Shown here: positions 45,988 to 55,915 of the stretch, one piece after another
How positions within the stretch are numbered: position 1 is the stretch's first letter
Layout: every line of letters begins with the position of its first letter
Assembly (NCBI GenBank): GCA_038503065.1
Contig: JBCAMK010000006.1
Location: 1,984,001 to 2,048,000 of the forward strand
Reading direction: 5' to 3'
Source: Paragyromitra xinjiangensis
Lineage: Eukaryota; Ascomycota; Pezizomycetes; Pezizales; Discinaceae
DNA length: 64,000 bases
The notes under the pieces: generated by a model
The model's input: the letters and a program-made list of their open reading frames with translations, nothing else
What the model was told of the DNA's origin: nothing
Databases searched by the model: none
Made by a program: the position numbers and the translations under genes

Positions 45988-48508
45988 ATGGCTTACGGGT
46001 TAGGCGACAACACTAGCGGTTCAAACAATACGCCATTAGGTGCTCGTCGCCGTGTGATATCTAAGACAGAGGAAAATCCTCCTCATAGAGGAACCAGCGA
46101 AACTTTTAGGGTCAAGAAAGAAGCAGCTGAGAATCCGATGGAACAAGTCGATAGCCCTGCAGCAGAAACTGTGAATCAGATGAAAGTTCCTGCTGGTCCG
46201 GGGAGAGGGGACGAGCCTAAAGCTAAGCGTGGACGGTCTACTCAACGTGGTTTGTCATCTCTCCCCGTCGATCATCAATTACTGACTATTCACCATATTG
46301 TCTAGATGTTTTATCTCGGGAGGGACATACCGGCAAGAAACGCAAGAAGCAGAACCGCTGGGGAGCGGCTGATGAGAATAAAGTTGCCGGCTTGATGGGC
46401 CTTCCTACTGTTATCCTCGCGCCTATGACGACTGAGCAGATTGATGCCTATACAATTCACCTACGTGTCGAGGAGATCACCCAAAAGCTCAAGATTGGTG
46501 ATATCGTTCCTAGAGATGGCCACCGGTATGTTTTACTTGACGGATTTAATCCCTCTGTCCAAACTCTTATTAATTTTGTCTAGATCTCGCTCTCCAGCAC
46601 CAACGTATGATAAGCAAGGTCGTCGTATCAACACACGCGAATATCGCTACCGTAAGCGTTTAGAAGAAGAACGACATAAATTAATCCAGAAAGCTAACGT
46701 GGTTTTCGTCAATTATCATGCTCCGGCTGACTATCGTCGTCCTGCAAAAATGATTGAGAAGGTCTATGTGCCAGTCAACGACTATCCAGAGATTAACTTT
46801 AGTAAACTAACCCTAATTCCGCTTGTTTTAGCATTCGCAGGACAAGCCATTTGCCACATGTTTGTTTTAAATTTTCACTAACACTTAGGATCGTTTGTAT
46901 TGTTCTTTGGCTACTAATAGTTGGACTTCTCATTGGGCCTCGTGGAAACACACTGAAGAGAATGGAATCTGAATCTGGGGCTAAAATTGCTATTCGTGGG
47001 AAGGGCTCTGTCAAGGAGGGCAAAGGAGCAAGTGACAGGGCTACTGATTCTAATCTTGATGAGGACCTTCATTGTTTAATCATCGCGGATAGCGAGACTA
47101 AGGTGGACCTAGCCAGGAAAGCCATCCTTGAAGTTATCGAGACGGTATGTTTTAACCTTGTGGATTGGAAACTCTGCTAATAGAAGTTTAGGCTGCATCG
47201 ATTCCTGAGGGGCAAAACGCGCTCAAGAGAAACCAACTTCGGGAATTAGCTTCGTTGAACGGCACCCTAAGAGATGATGAAAATCAAGCCTGTCAGAATT
47301 GTGAGTTTTCTCACTATTTATAACTATGTTCCCGTTTCTAATCTTGACTTATGAAAAAGGTGGGGGTCTCGGTCATCGCAAATATGAATGCCCAGAGAAA
47401 CGTAACTATACTGCAAGTATCATTTGTAGGGTCTGTGGTAACGCTGGGCACATGGCGAGGGACTGCCCAGATCGTGTGAAAGGGGTGGACTGGAGAAATA
47501 ACGACTCACTTGCCCCTCCTGGCGATGCTGTGGATGATGAATACGATGTTTGTCCCCTCCTAAATGTTAACCTATCCATTTGGGTGCTAATATGTGGGCT
47601 TTTAGCAACTTATGCTCGAAATTGCTGGCGGCAGCACTCCACGGCCTCCTATCGGCACCGCCGACCAACAAGCGGTCATTTCCGATTGTACAGATCATCG
47701 GGCCGATATCACCAAGCCTTGGGAGCGTGGCCCCACTGGTGCCCCGGCACCATGGCTTGTTACCACTAAAGGCGAGAATCTCCCAGACCCCAAAGTAAAT
47801 CTCGAGAACCGATACGATTCTGGTGATACTAGAGATGCATTCAAGGATGTGCCAACTGGGCCAGCAGGGGGTAGGTCTGGCGTTCCGCCATGGAAACAGC
47901 AGCAACAAAATGCGAGAGACACGAGATCGGGACATAATGAGACTCATACCCAGTATGCAGGACCGCAGCAACAGTTTTTAGATAATCGGATGGGGCCTCT
48001 AGCTTGGGGGCATCAGGCTGGACAAACACATGGATATGGTGCCTACAACCAGCAGTACGGACATCACCCACAGTACCAAAAGCAGCCTCAGGAACCGCAT
48101 AGCTATTTCACTAACGTATATCTCCCTTATTCCCCCGCTCAGTCTGCGTCACTTTGTCCGTCTCTTGATAGTACCATACTTATTTTGCCTAAGCAGACTT
48201 ACCCTCAGCCTAATTCTTACCAACGGATGGGGACGGGAATGCAGATGAGCCGTGACCATTCACAGCAACAGATGCAGAACCAGAAATCCAGGGACCCTTC
48301 GCAACTAAAGAAATCTTACCACCAAGCGGGACCTATCAATAATTACCCATACGAGAATAATGGCCGTCATCATGAACCTCCGCCCCCACCGCCCCCACCT
48401 GACCAGTATATGCCACCTCCACCGCCTCCACCATCTGCTTCACCACCTCCGCCCCCACCGCCACCTCCCCCGCCACCTCCTAGCAAGTCTGTGCAGCACA
48501 GATTCTAG
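45988..48508 (+). CDS. BBP: Branchpoint-bridging protein BBP/SF1 (707 aa)
   Basis: Seven exons: 45988-46249, 46306-46525, 46584-46801, 46921-47144, 47192-47300, 47360-47547 and 47606-48508; introns of 47-119 bases. The product follows the SF1/BBP (yeast Msl5) order: a nuclear-localisation-like [10 protein letters not shown], the helix-hairpin segment ([20 protein letters not shown]), the coiled [20 protein letters not shown], the KH-QUA2 RNA-binding domain ([12 protein letters not shown] joined to [39 protein letters not shown]), and two CCHC zinc knuckles ([28 protein letters not shown]). The C terminus is Gln-rich and ends in a poly-proline run. SF1 binds the intron branch site during early spliceosome assembly. 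Every exon join was checked for phase. A GTATAT at about 48115 could open an extra in-frame intron in the last exon, which I did not use. Confidence 0.95.
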
Positions 48509-49164
48509 AAACGTGGCAGCTTGTGTGAAAAAGTGAACGTTGGGGGCTAGGTGTCAAGTATTTGGGGCCTAACAGGAAGTAGCATAGATGGCATGGGTAG
48601 ACAACTAACTAGCTAGATTTACTATACATAACAGCATAACATGGTGGGATATCAAACTCAGAGCGCAAGGGATTCATATTTCGAGAAGATCCCCCTCTTT
48701 TTCGATTAGTGACATGATCTCGAGCTAGGATAGATACTAAAAATGAATTTATGGTTGTTAGCTTTGTCTTGGTGTATGTGGCTGTCGATTCGACACACCA
48801 TGGATTCTTTTGGTTTAAAGTTGTGAATTTCTATTAAAAATATTTTTTTGCATCCTGTTGGGTGTTAACCTTTAGGGTTCCGACTTTCTTTGCCCCCGCA
48901 CGATTGTAAAATTGATACAAGACACAGGCTAGAGCTTAGCCAAGAGGCAAATGAGAGTTTGAAGAGTCCAAGTATGCGATTGTGTTTCTGTATTATTATC
49001 TCTTATGTGCAAACCGAAACTATTGGTTGGTCAAAAGTTAATTCTAGGGAACACACGCTATGGGATGGTACCTAAATGGAGTTTCAGGTAGAGTGGTGCA
49101 TTAATTAGGTTAGTTTAATCTTGCTTGGTAGGAATGTATTTGATTATAGCTTTAGCACGGTATA

Positions 49165-49334
49165 GTTCTGGAAGTCTAAAATGTAGACAAAACTACATGT
49201 AATGAGGGATGCAATGCTCTTGGCGTTAATATTGGACTGACTAACGTGGTTTGCTATGTCTTTAACCCTAATCCTGCTGCTAAGAGCGTTTCATCCCTCG
49301 TTAGTTTTGTCTACATTTTAGACTTCCGGAACCA
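49165..49334. mobile_element. About 170-bp TIR element whose left arm carries a CATGTA insertion
   Basis: Arms of about 60 bases are inverted copies: GTTCTGGAAGTCTAAAATGT on the left against GGTTCCGGAAGTCTAAAATG on the complement of the right, continuing through AGACAAAACTA and GAGGGATG. The left arm reads AAAACTA-CATGTA-ATGAGGGATG, whereas the right arm reads AAAACTA-ACGAGGGATG, so the left arm has six extra bases. TA-rich flanks fit a TA target. Non-coding. Confidence 0.7.
49194..49201. other. TACATGTA footprint with internal control
   Basis: Lies in the left arm of the 49165-49334 element. The matching position of the right arm lacks CATGTA, so this copy can be read as a 6-bp insertion at a TA. 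Confidence 0.6.
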
Positions 49335-49545
49335 TATATAGTGGTACTAGCCAAAGATCCCTGCCACACTAACAACTTAAAATAGCTGCGCAAGTAAGAC
49401 AGTAGATCCTAGCCAAATAAGTTAAATTAAGCACCAGTTGGCGCAGGTATAAGGAGCTACTTATCTGCCACCCTTTATAAGCTTGAAAGGCTTTTATGGA
49501 CTCACAATCATCAGCTGTTCTAAGAGAAACATCGCGGAACTCTAG

Positions 49546-50880
49546 ATGCCATTGTCCCTCAAGGAACAGCATGGGTTAAAGTTACTCGCTCTAGGTTCTG
49601 CGCTCTTTCCCTCCGTTCTCTCCTGCAAATCTAATCTTTGGTAAATGCAGATGGGGGTGGTATCCGTGGACTTGGAATTGTATAAGCTTGACCATATCAT
49701 ACACCCTATACAGTGGAAAAAGAAATTAGACTAACTCCCTTTCCTTGTGATTATTTTGATCTCATCGGAGGTACTACATGTAGTACAGGAGGGTATGGGA
49801 GTTCCAACTCTTTCTTCGCGATGATTCAACCCTATCTAATAATCCCAATGGGAACTAGCTTCCCTAGTTTGTTTGGTAGATTTCGAATGTCTACGGTGCA
49901 ATCTATCGAACAATATGGAAACCCGTCTCAAACGATATTTTCTTACGGGAAACCATCCGGAGGCTATGGGATGTTCAGAGCATCAAGTTTGGAGGAGGCA
50001 ATAAAAGTTGTTGTGAGAGTATGGAAACTCGCTTGATGGGAGGGACGCGATGTTGGATGATAGGCAAGACGCTTGCGAAACGTAGATGAATTCTCCAGCA
50101 GATAGGTTGGAGATGTTGTAGCGATGCCTCTCTGCGGCAGAATAAAGGGTGGACGCTTTTCGGAAATACTGTTCCGGCGCTTGAAGCGGAATAACGACGG
50201 TGACCCCACTTACTGGAGCTAACTTAACGAATTTTAGTTTTGTTTGTGCAGTAGCTGCGAAGAATATTGGAGCTCCGACCCTCTTTCGAACTTGCATCGT
50301 CCCATGTAATAAGAGCCATCCTTGCAAAATCCGGGAAGCAGCACGTGCGACGACTGCAGCTCCAACCTTCTTTGAACGTATCAAAATCGGACCGAAGAAC
50401 ATTGGGCAGGAGTTTATTGATGCAGCAATGGGCTGTAGTAACCCAACACAACAAGTACTTAACGAAGCAAAGTTTGTGTTCGGTGCGGACCACCAGGTCG
50501 ATTATATTCTTAGCCTTGGGGCTGGGCAGGCAGAGATCATCAGCCTTGGGGATACTAGCAACATTGCTCAAAATATCCTACCAATAAACGTTACCAAGGT
50601 GCTGAGAGGACTAGCAACGGATTGTGAAAGGATGGCATACGATTTAGAAAGATGCTACCAATGCACTCCAGGTATTTACATTCGGTTAGATACCGAACAT
50701 GGGTTACAGAGGGTTAAGTTGGCAGAATGAGATAGGTTGAGAGAGGTTATAATCCACATGCAAAAATACTTGAAAAAGCCAGCAGTGGGCGCGCGAGTTG
50801 ATAGTGCTGCAGCAGCATCCACGCGAAATACTATTGTAACTATTGCACCAGAACACCTTCGTATGTTTTCTGGCGGTTAA
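49546..50880 (+). pseudogene. Patatin-like phospholipase pseudogene
   Basis: ATG at 49546 opens MPLSLKEQHGLKLLALD, spliced (intron 49595-49650) to GGGIRGLG, the oxyanion-hole motif of patatins. In the same frame two stops follow (49683 TAA, 49689 TGA). Then TPFPCDYFDLIGGT leads into the nucleophile elbow, where G-T-S-T-G is interrupted: the reading is GGT-TCS-TGG because the palindrome at 49775-49782 adds two codons. A good intron (49793-49858) leads to LFGRFRMSTVQSIEQYGN and LEEAIKVVV. A one-base frameshift near 50013-50020 comes before DDRQDACE, an intron (50082-50237) leads to TFVCAVAAKNIGAPTLF, and the catalytic-Asp region FIDAAMGCSNP follows. TGA at 50728-50730 sits where relatives continue with Trp-Asp-Arg-Leu; the frame stays open to 50880. 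Patatin-like enzymes are lipid acyl hydrolases, often effectors of fungal NLRs. With four lesions this copy cannot make a normal enzyme. Confidence 0.75.
49775..49782. other. TACATGTA footprint inside the patatin nucleophile motif
   Basis: Sequence GGTACTACATGTAGTACAGG. Without CATGTA it would read GGTACTAGTACAGG, which encodes the conserved Gly-Thr-Ser-Thr-Gly. The extra six bases keep the frame but split the motif. Confidence 0.6.
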
Positions 50881-51559
50881 ATCAAGGTATGGATTCAAAT
50901 GATGGCCCCTTCTGAGTGTATAAAATGCAGTGTACACTTCTCTGCTCCTATTCTTCAAGTCCGCTATCTTGAAAAATGGAAAGCTAAGAATATGCTGCTC
51001 GGCTCATAAGTAGTTCATGATATCTCTATGGCTTTTCGCGAAGTATCGCTTTCTCCGCGCGTAACATACTTATTTAGCTATAGTTATGGTACGGCCTCTA
51101 GCCCTAATTTATACTGGTATAAACCCTCGCTTCTAAACCCCCGTAGATAAATATTAGGGCATCGCTACATCATCTTCTTGAACTTCCAACATATATGTAA
51201 TTGCTACTAGTCTATAGTATGGTAATTTGTGTAGAGAAGTTTGCATCTTATATTCACTTAGGTGGGCAAGATTTCCCCCCTAATTCCATGGGAAGCCACA
51301 TGTACTATAATAGATAGGGTCCCAGCGGGGCCTAAATTCGAAAGATTTAAGGCTTAAATTCTCTGAAAGCGATGGGAATATGGAGAATGAGAGAGATCCA
51401 GTAATCAGCAAGAGTTTTTGCACTCAAAGCTTAAACCCACACTAATATCTCTTTCCCTTTTTTTGCAATAGGATCCCAACGAACGACGAAGGCTTAGGTC
51501 TAATAATTAACTACTCGTATTTTAGCTAAGCTAGGATGTATGTGCTTGAAAAGCGAGCC
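50881..51559. other. Intergenic, no supported gene
   Basis: About 680 bases between the patatin pseudogene and the 3' end of the first GTPase gene. Nothing recognised. Confidence 0.4.
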
Positions 51560-52995
51560 TTACCCGAAGAAAAAGTCACCTAGCTTGGCCCAGAAGCCTT
51601 TGGGACGAGGCGGAGGCGCAGTCGCCCTCTCTAATTGCTCTTGCAATATACGTTCCCTTCTTTCTTCTCTTTCCCGTGCTTCTCTCGCTTCCCTCTCTAA
51701 GCGTTTGCGTTCTTCTTCATATCTCCTCTGACGCTCTCTCTCCTCTCTCTCTGCCCTTTCCATCTGCTCTCGCATGAGATCTCCCCATCTCCTTCTCTCC
51801 TGCTCTTGTCTGCGCTCATCATCAGCACGTCTCCGATTTTCTGCCTCTTCAGCGTGTTTTCTATATTCTTCGTTCATGTCACGCATCTCTTCTCGATGCC
51901 GTCTTTGCTGTTCCTGTTCACGGCGATCCCTTTCTTCCTCACGTCTTTGCTGTTCCTCTCTCTGTCTGTCTCTCTCCTCTTCGAACTGTCTTCTCGTTTC
52001 CTCCTTCTCCTGTTCAAATTCGGTTTGTTGCCTCTCCCGTTCTTTTTTGAACTGCCTCTGTTGCTCTTCAAACTCCCTTTTAAGGCGCTCGGCTTCAGCG
52101 CGCCCTTCAGGTATAGCGATCTTGCCCGCTGTCGTGTATTCGAGTGTGTGTGGGGGTCTCAACATCTCTTCCTGTGCTAGCAAGAGGACGGGGGGCCGAG
52201 ATAGAATGTCCTTAATGATCCCAGTGACAACATCCACATCGTCTTCTGCAATCCGCGTTGTCTTGAGGATGCCTCTCCAGTGAGTACGTAGGAAGTCCGT
52301 CTCTCTTGTTTCTTCGTTGATGAATTTTTTGGTTCCCGGAGAATTCCACATCGTCGTTCCAACAATACAGTTCTTCATTCCCTTGGGTCCGCAGAGTGCC
52401 TTAAGGATTTCCAGAGTTTTCTTCTGGCTTCCACTAAATCTAGTCTCGCTGATATCATGGAGGAAGATAACGCCGCGAGTCTCAATATCTTGACGCTGAA
52501 GCGCAAAGGTGTAGAGGTTGGCAACGATTTCCGTCAGGATCTCGAGGTTTTCAATCGCTGTATCGTCAAAGCCTGGGGTGTCCAGCAGGAGTATTTTACG
52601 ATCGTTGAATCTTGTGAGATATATCGTGGGACTTTTTGTGCCTATGTATAGCCAATTAGTGATACGCCTAGAGAACGGTTCAAGAACTTACAGGAATCGA
52701 GCCCTCCATCTACGACTGGCTCATCGCCAACCAAGTCCCGCCCGCCTAGCAATTTTATGAAACTGCTTTTTCCGGACCCTGTTTTCCCTGCGAGAACAAA
52801 GGCCGCGATTGGCCCGGATGGGGAAAACGCCCCTAATGATTGAGAAGATTATTAGCTGAGTGGCCAGCTATGGGGAGAGGTGTAGCGATTAGGCAAGTTT
52901 GTTTATGACAAAGCCTGAGAGAGGTTATAGTATCGAGCAGCAACAATAGAGGAATTACCTTGCTTATGGGTTCCACGGTCGCCTCCAGTTTGCAT
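51560..52995 (-). CDS. AIG1-type GTPase with long coiled coil, paralogue 1 (419 aa)
   Basis: Three exons read right to left: 52995-52959, 52832-52692 and 52641-51560; introns of 126 and 50 bases. A short N terminus (MQTGGDRGTHKQ) is spliced to the G domain: P-loop AGKTGSGKSSF (from about 27), GGLDSC joined to TKSPTIYLT at intron 2, DTPGFDD (from 80), RGVIFLHDI and CIVGTTMWNS. This order fits AIG1/IAN-type septin-like GTPases of the TRAFAC class. The C-terminal part from about residue 230 is an almost uninterrupted charged coiled coil (Glu/Arg/Gln), ending in PRPKGFWAKLGDFFFG, an amphipathic tail that could contact membranes. AIG1-like proteins in animals (GIMAPs) and plants bind membranes and act in immunity; fungal members are poorly studied. 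Exon 2 has the same length and phase as in the paralogue at 54450-55915. The low-complexity coil could hide indels, but the frame is open. Confidence 0.85.
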
Positions 52996-54449
52996 ATTGT
53001 CTTTTTGGGCTTAGCGGTATGTGTCTCCTTGACTTCGGATAGTATTTCGTCAATAGATGAGCCTTCAAGCCAGAGGCTTTATCGGGATGAATCGTCCCTT
53101 TATGTAAAATTTAAACTCCCTAAGCTTTGTGGGGACCAACTTGTAAAAGGAGGCTGTCGTTGCGACCATATTGACTTGGAAACGAGCTGGGATAGTGGGA
53201 TAGTGCTGCTCGAGACTATTATGATTCACATGATGGTTCTAATCGGTTCGATCTAGAACAGTGGTGCATAATATTTGAACGATCGGTTGATTGAATGCAT
53301 CACTAGCTCTTATCGTCTTAGGCAACAATAAGATTGGCGTGACTACTAGCTATTCTAGGGAGAGTGGTATCGGTGTTGGGGCTGGCAAAGTGATTCGTTA
53401 AGTTCCTATCAACCTATTTCTAAGACTCACAAGCTGCATAAATACTTGAGAGAATACCTACATGAAGTGATTTATAAGGCTGAGGCTGAGGCTGCATGTT
53501 TAGTTGGGTGGCTAACCCAAATCTTGCTGCACCCAACGATCTAGATCTAGAACCTGTTTTTTTCTTGCCTCCGCGGCCGCTTTGTGAAATAGTCCAGTAA
53601 CTTCAACCCACATTTGTTACAGTTGCAAAAGATGGAGTGCTTCTAGAAGTATTGGATATATCAAGCTTAGCTTCGGCCTATATTTCAGGAGCACATACCA
53701 TATCTTCGGTATTATCAGACGCTTGTGGTCTAGTTGTAGAACCGAAAACGACCCTATTGGTAGCTCCGAGAGTAAAAGAAATGCAATTGCGCCCTACCTC
53801 TAACACCAAGTCCTCTGACGTACAAGTGTCCTGGCATAAGGCTTATTACCATGAAAGAAGCATACAGTGCTAGAAAAAGATACCCGTGGGGGGTTTGAGC
53901 GACGCCGAACGTAAATAACGTAACGGAAGAAGGATGATCGCCGCAGATAACTCTGGCTAAACACTTATATTGAGCTATTTTTTTTCCTATAGGCGCTCTA
54001 CAATACTCACGTATCATTGATCCCGACCACTGCGAGCTACTCTGCACAGGTAAAAAGTAACCTTAACTTCGCAACTAAGGGACTGGAAGCATCTACCACA
54101 CCTAGAAGAGTTCACCCATAGAAATCCGCGAAAGCCTATGAGGATGGACACTCGGTTGAACAGACACGGAGGTCACTGGCGATCACTCGCTGATAAGAAA
54201 AATTCGTGTAGCTAGATGTCTTACATTACAATCGTAGGCCCGAAAGCCGTTTATTCGAACGTGATACTCCTAGTAAATAAAAAAAATCCCGCCCCCAAAA
54301 TTTGAATCGGTATTCTTTGGCTTTCTCTTTCTTTCCAATTACTGCCCAAGATACGCACATCTATGGACTCTGGCACTGAGTCAGCACTTGCACTCTATCA
54401 ATCTATGAATCAAAAGAGAGAGAAACTTCTCTCTTGGGAACCCAACCTT
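52996..54449. other. Spacer between the two GTPase paralogues
   Basis: About 1.45 kb, no gene recognised. The + ORFs at 52960-53256 and 53637-53873 have no family features and the first overlaps exon 1 of the left GTPase antisense. Roughly the last 100 bases should be the 3' region of the right paralogue. Confidence 0.4.
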
Positions 54450-55915
54450 TCACTTAAAAAGCTTAGTCAGCCCCGAGCTGAGGAGTCCAACTGCTGTATC
54501 AGCAATTGTTCCCAGTGCCTTCTCCCACCACCTTACACGTCTTGGTTCTACCCTCGCTTTCCGATGTTCTTCCATGAATTTCTTCATTCTTTCTTCTTCT
54601 CTTGCCCGTGCTTCTGCGGCCTCCTTATCTCGTCGCTGGCAATCTAGATCGAACTGTCGCTGGCGCTTCTCCTCCATTTCTCTAGTCTTATTTTCTTGCT
54701 CTTGCATGAACTCCCTCCATTTTTGTCTCTCCTCCTGCTGTCTCTCCTCCTCTCGGGCACGCCTCTCATTTTCTGCGTCCCTCATCTGCCGCCTATGCTC
54801 TTCATCCATCCCGCGTATTTCGTCCTGATATTTTCTCCGCTGTTCATCTTCTCGCTTTTGGTACTCCCTTCTAAGTCTCTCGTTCTCCTCTTCCATTCTA
54901 ACCCGCTCTTCTTCAAATCGCCGGTTTATTTCTTCGCTTTCTCTCTCAAACCTAGCTTCTTGCCTTTGCCTATCCCTTTCAGATTCTATTCGCAGTTCCT
55001 CCAAATCCTTACGCAGTCGTTCCGCTTCAGCTCGCCCTTCCGGTATAGTGATTTTCCCTGCAGTTGTGGTCTCAACTGTATGTGGGGGTTTTAGCATCTC
55101 CTCTTGTACCTGTAGGAGAGTCGGAGGGCGAGCCAATATATCGTTGATAATTCCAACGGCCGCAAGACGGTCGTTTTCGGCAACCCGCGTGGTTTTAAGG
55201 ATACCTTTCCAGTGGGTACGTAGGAAATCACTCTCCCTCGATTCTTCGTTCCTAAGCTTGCTCGTCCCTGATGCACTCCACATCGTCGTCCCGATGACGC
55301 AGTTCCTCATCCCTTTAGGCCCACAGAGCGCCTTCAGGATCTCCAAGGTCTTTCTCTGGCTTCCGCCAAATCTGGTCTCACCGATGTCATGGAGAAAGAT
55401 CACGCCCCGTGTTTCGATCTCTCCACGCTGAAGCGCGAAGGTGTAGAGGTTGGCGACTATTTCGTTGAGGACTTCGAGGTTGTCGATTCCAGAGTCATCG
55501 AAGCCAGGAGTATCGAGTAGGAGTATTTTGCGGGAGTTAAGAGTTGTTAGGTATGCGGTGGGGCTTTTCGTGCCTAAGAAGGTTAAGTGGTCAGTAATGA
55601 GCTTTTCGTACCGGAGGTTTAGGAACTCACAAGAGTCGAGTCCGCCATCTGTGATTGGTTCGTCGCCCATGAGATCACGACCACCTAGTAGTTTTATGAG
55701 AGTACTCTTCCCGGATCCGGTCTTTCCCGTGATAATAAAAGCTGCAATCGGTCCAGATGAAGAAAACGATCCTGTTCTGAAGGAATCTTATGACTTTGTC
55801 AACTCATCTACTCCGAGCAAGTAGGGGAAGAATTATAGTACTAAAATACGGAGGAAATACCATCGTAAGAGCTCTGGCCCTGATAGGGCCGATAACGACT
55901 GTCCCTTGCTTGCAT
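54450..55915 (-). CDS. AIG1-type GTPase with long coiled coil, paralogue 2 (439 aa)
   Basis: Three exons read right to left: 55915-55861, 55771-55631 and 55573-54450; introns of 89 and 57 bases. Exon 1 (MQARDSRYRPYQGQSSYD) is joined to GSFSSSGPIAAF and the P-loop ITGKTGSGKSTL; exon 2 is 141 bases exactly as in paralogue 1, and intron 2 splits the same Cys codon (GLDSC|TKSP). DTPGFDDSGI, RGVIFLHDIGETRFGGS and CVIGTTMWSAS follow, then the segment PPHTVETTTAGKITIPEGRAE shared with paralogue 1, a coiled coil of about 170 residues, and a different C-terminal tail ending GLLSSGLTKLFK (hydrophobic plus basic). Same orientation and exon structure show a tandem duplication; the coil and tail have diverged most, suggesting different partners or membranes. 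Enzyme type is supported by motifs; cellular role unknown. Confidence 0.87.

Larger units (their letters stand above)
48509..49545. other. Intergenic containing one TIR element
   Basis: About 1 kb. Apart from the element at 49165-49334 nothing is recognised. Confidence 0.4.

Noticed and set aside
48115..48205. Possible extra intron in the last BBP exon
   Set aside because: A GTATAT donor exists, but the frame stays open without splicing and no strong acceptor with a branch site stands out.
51774..55094. Long + strand ORFs of Ser/Cys/Leu-rich sequence opposite the GTPase coiled coils
   Set aside because: They are antisense shadows of Glu/Arg/Gln-rich coils and lack any start context or domain.
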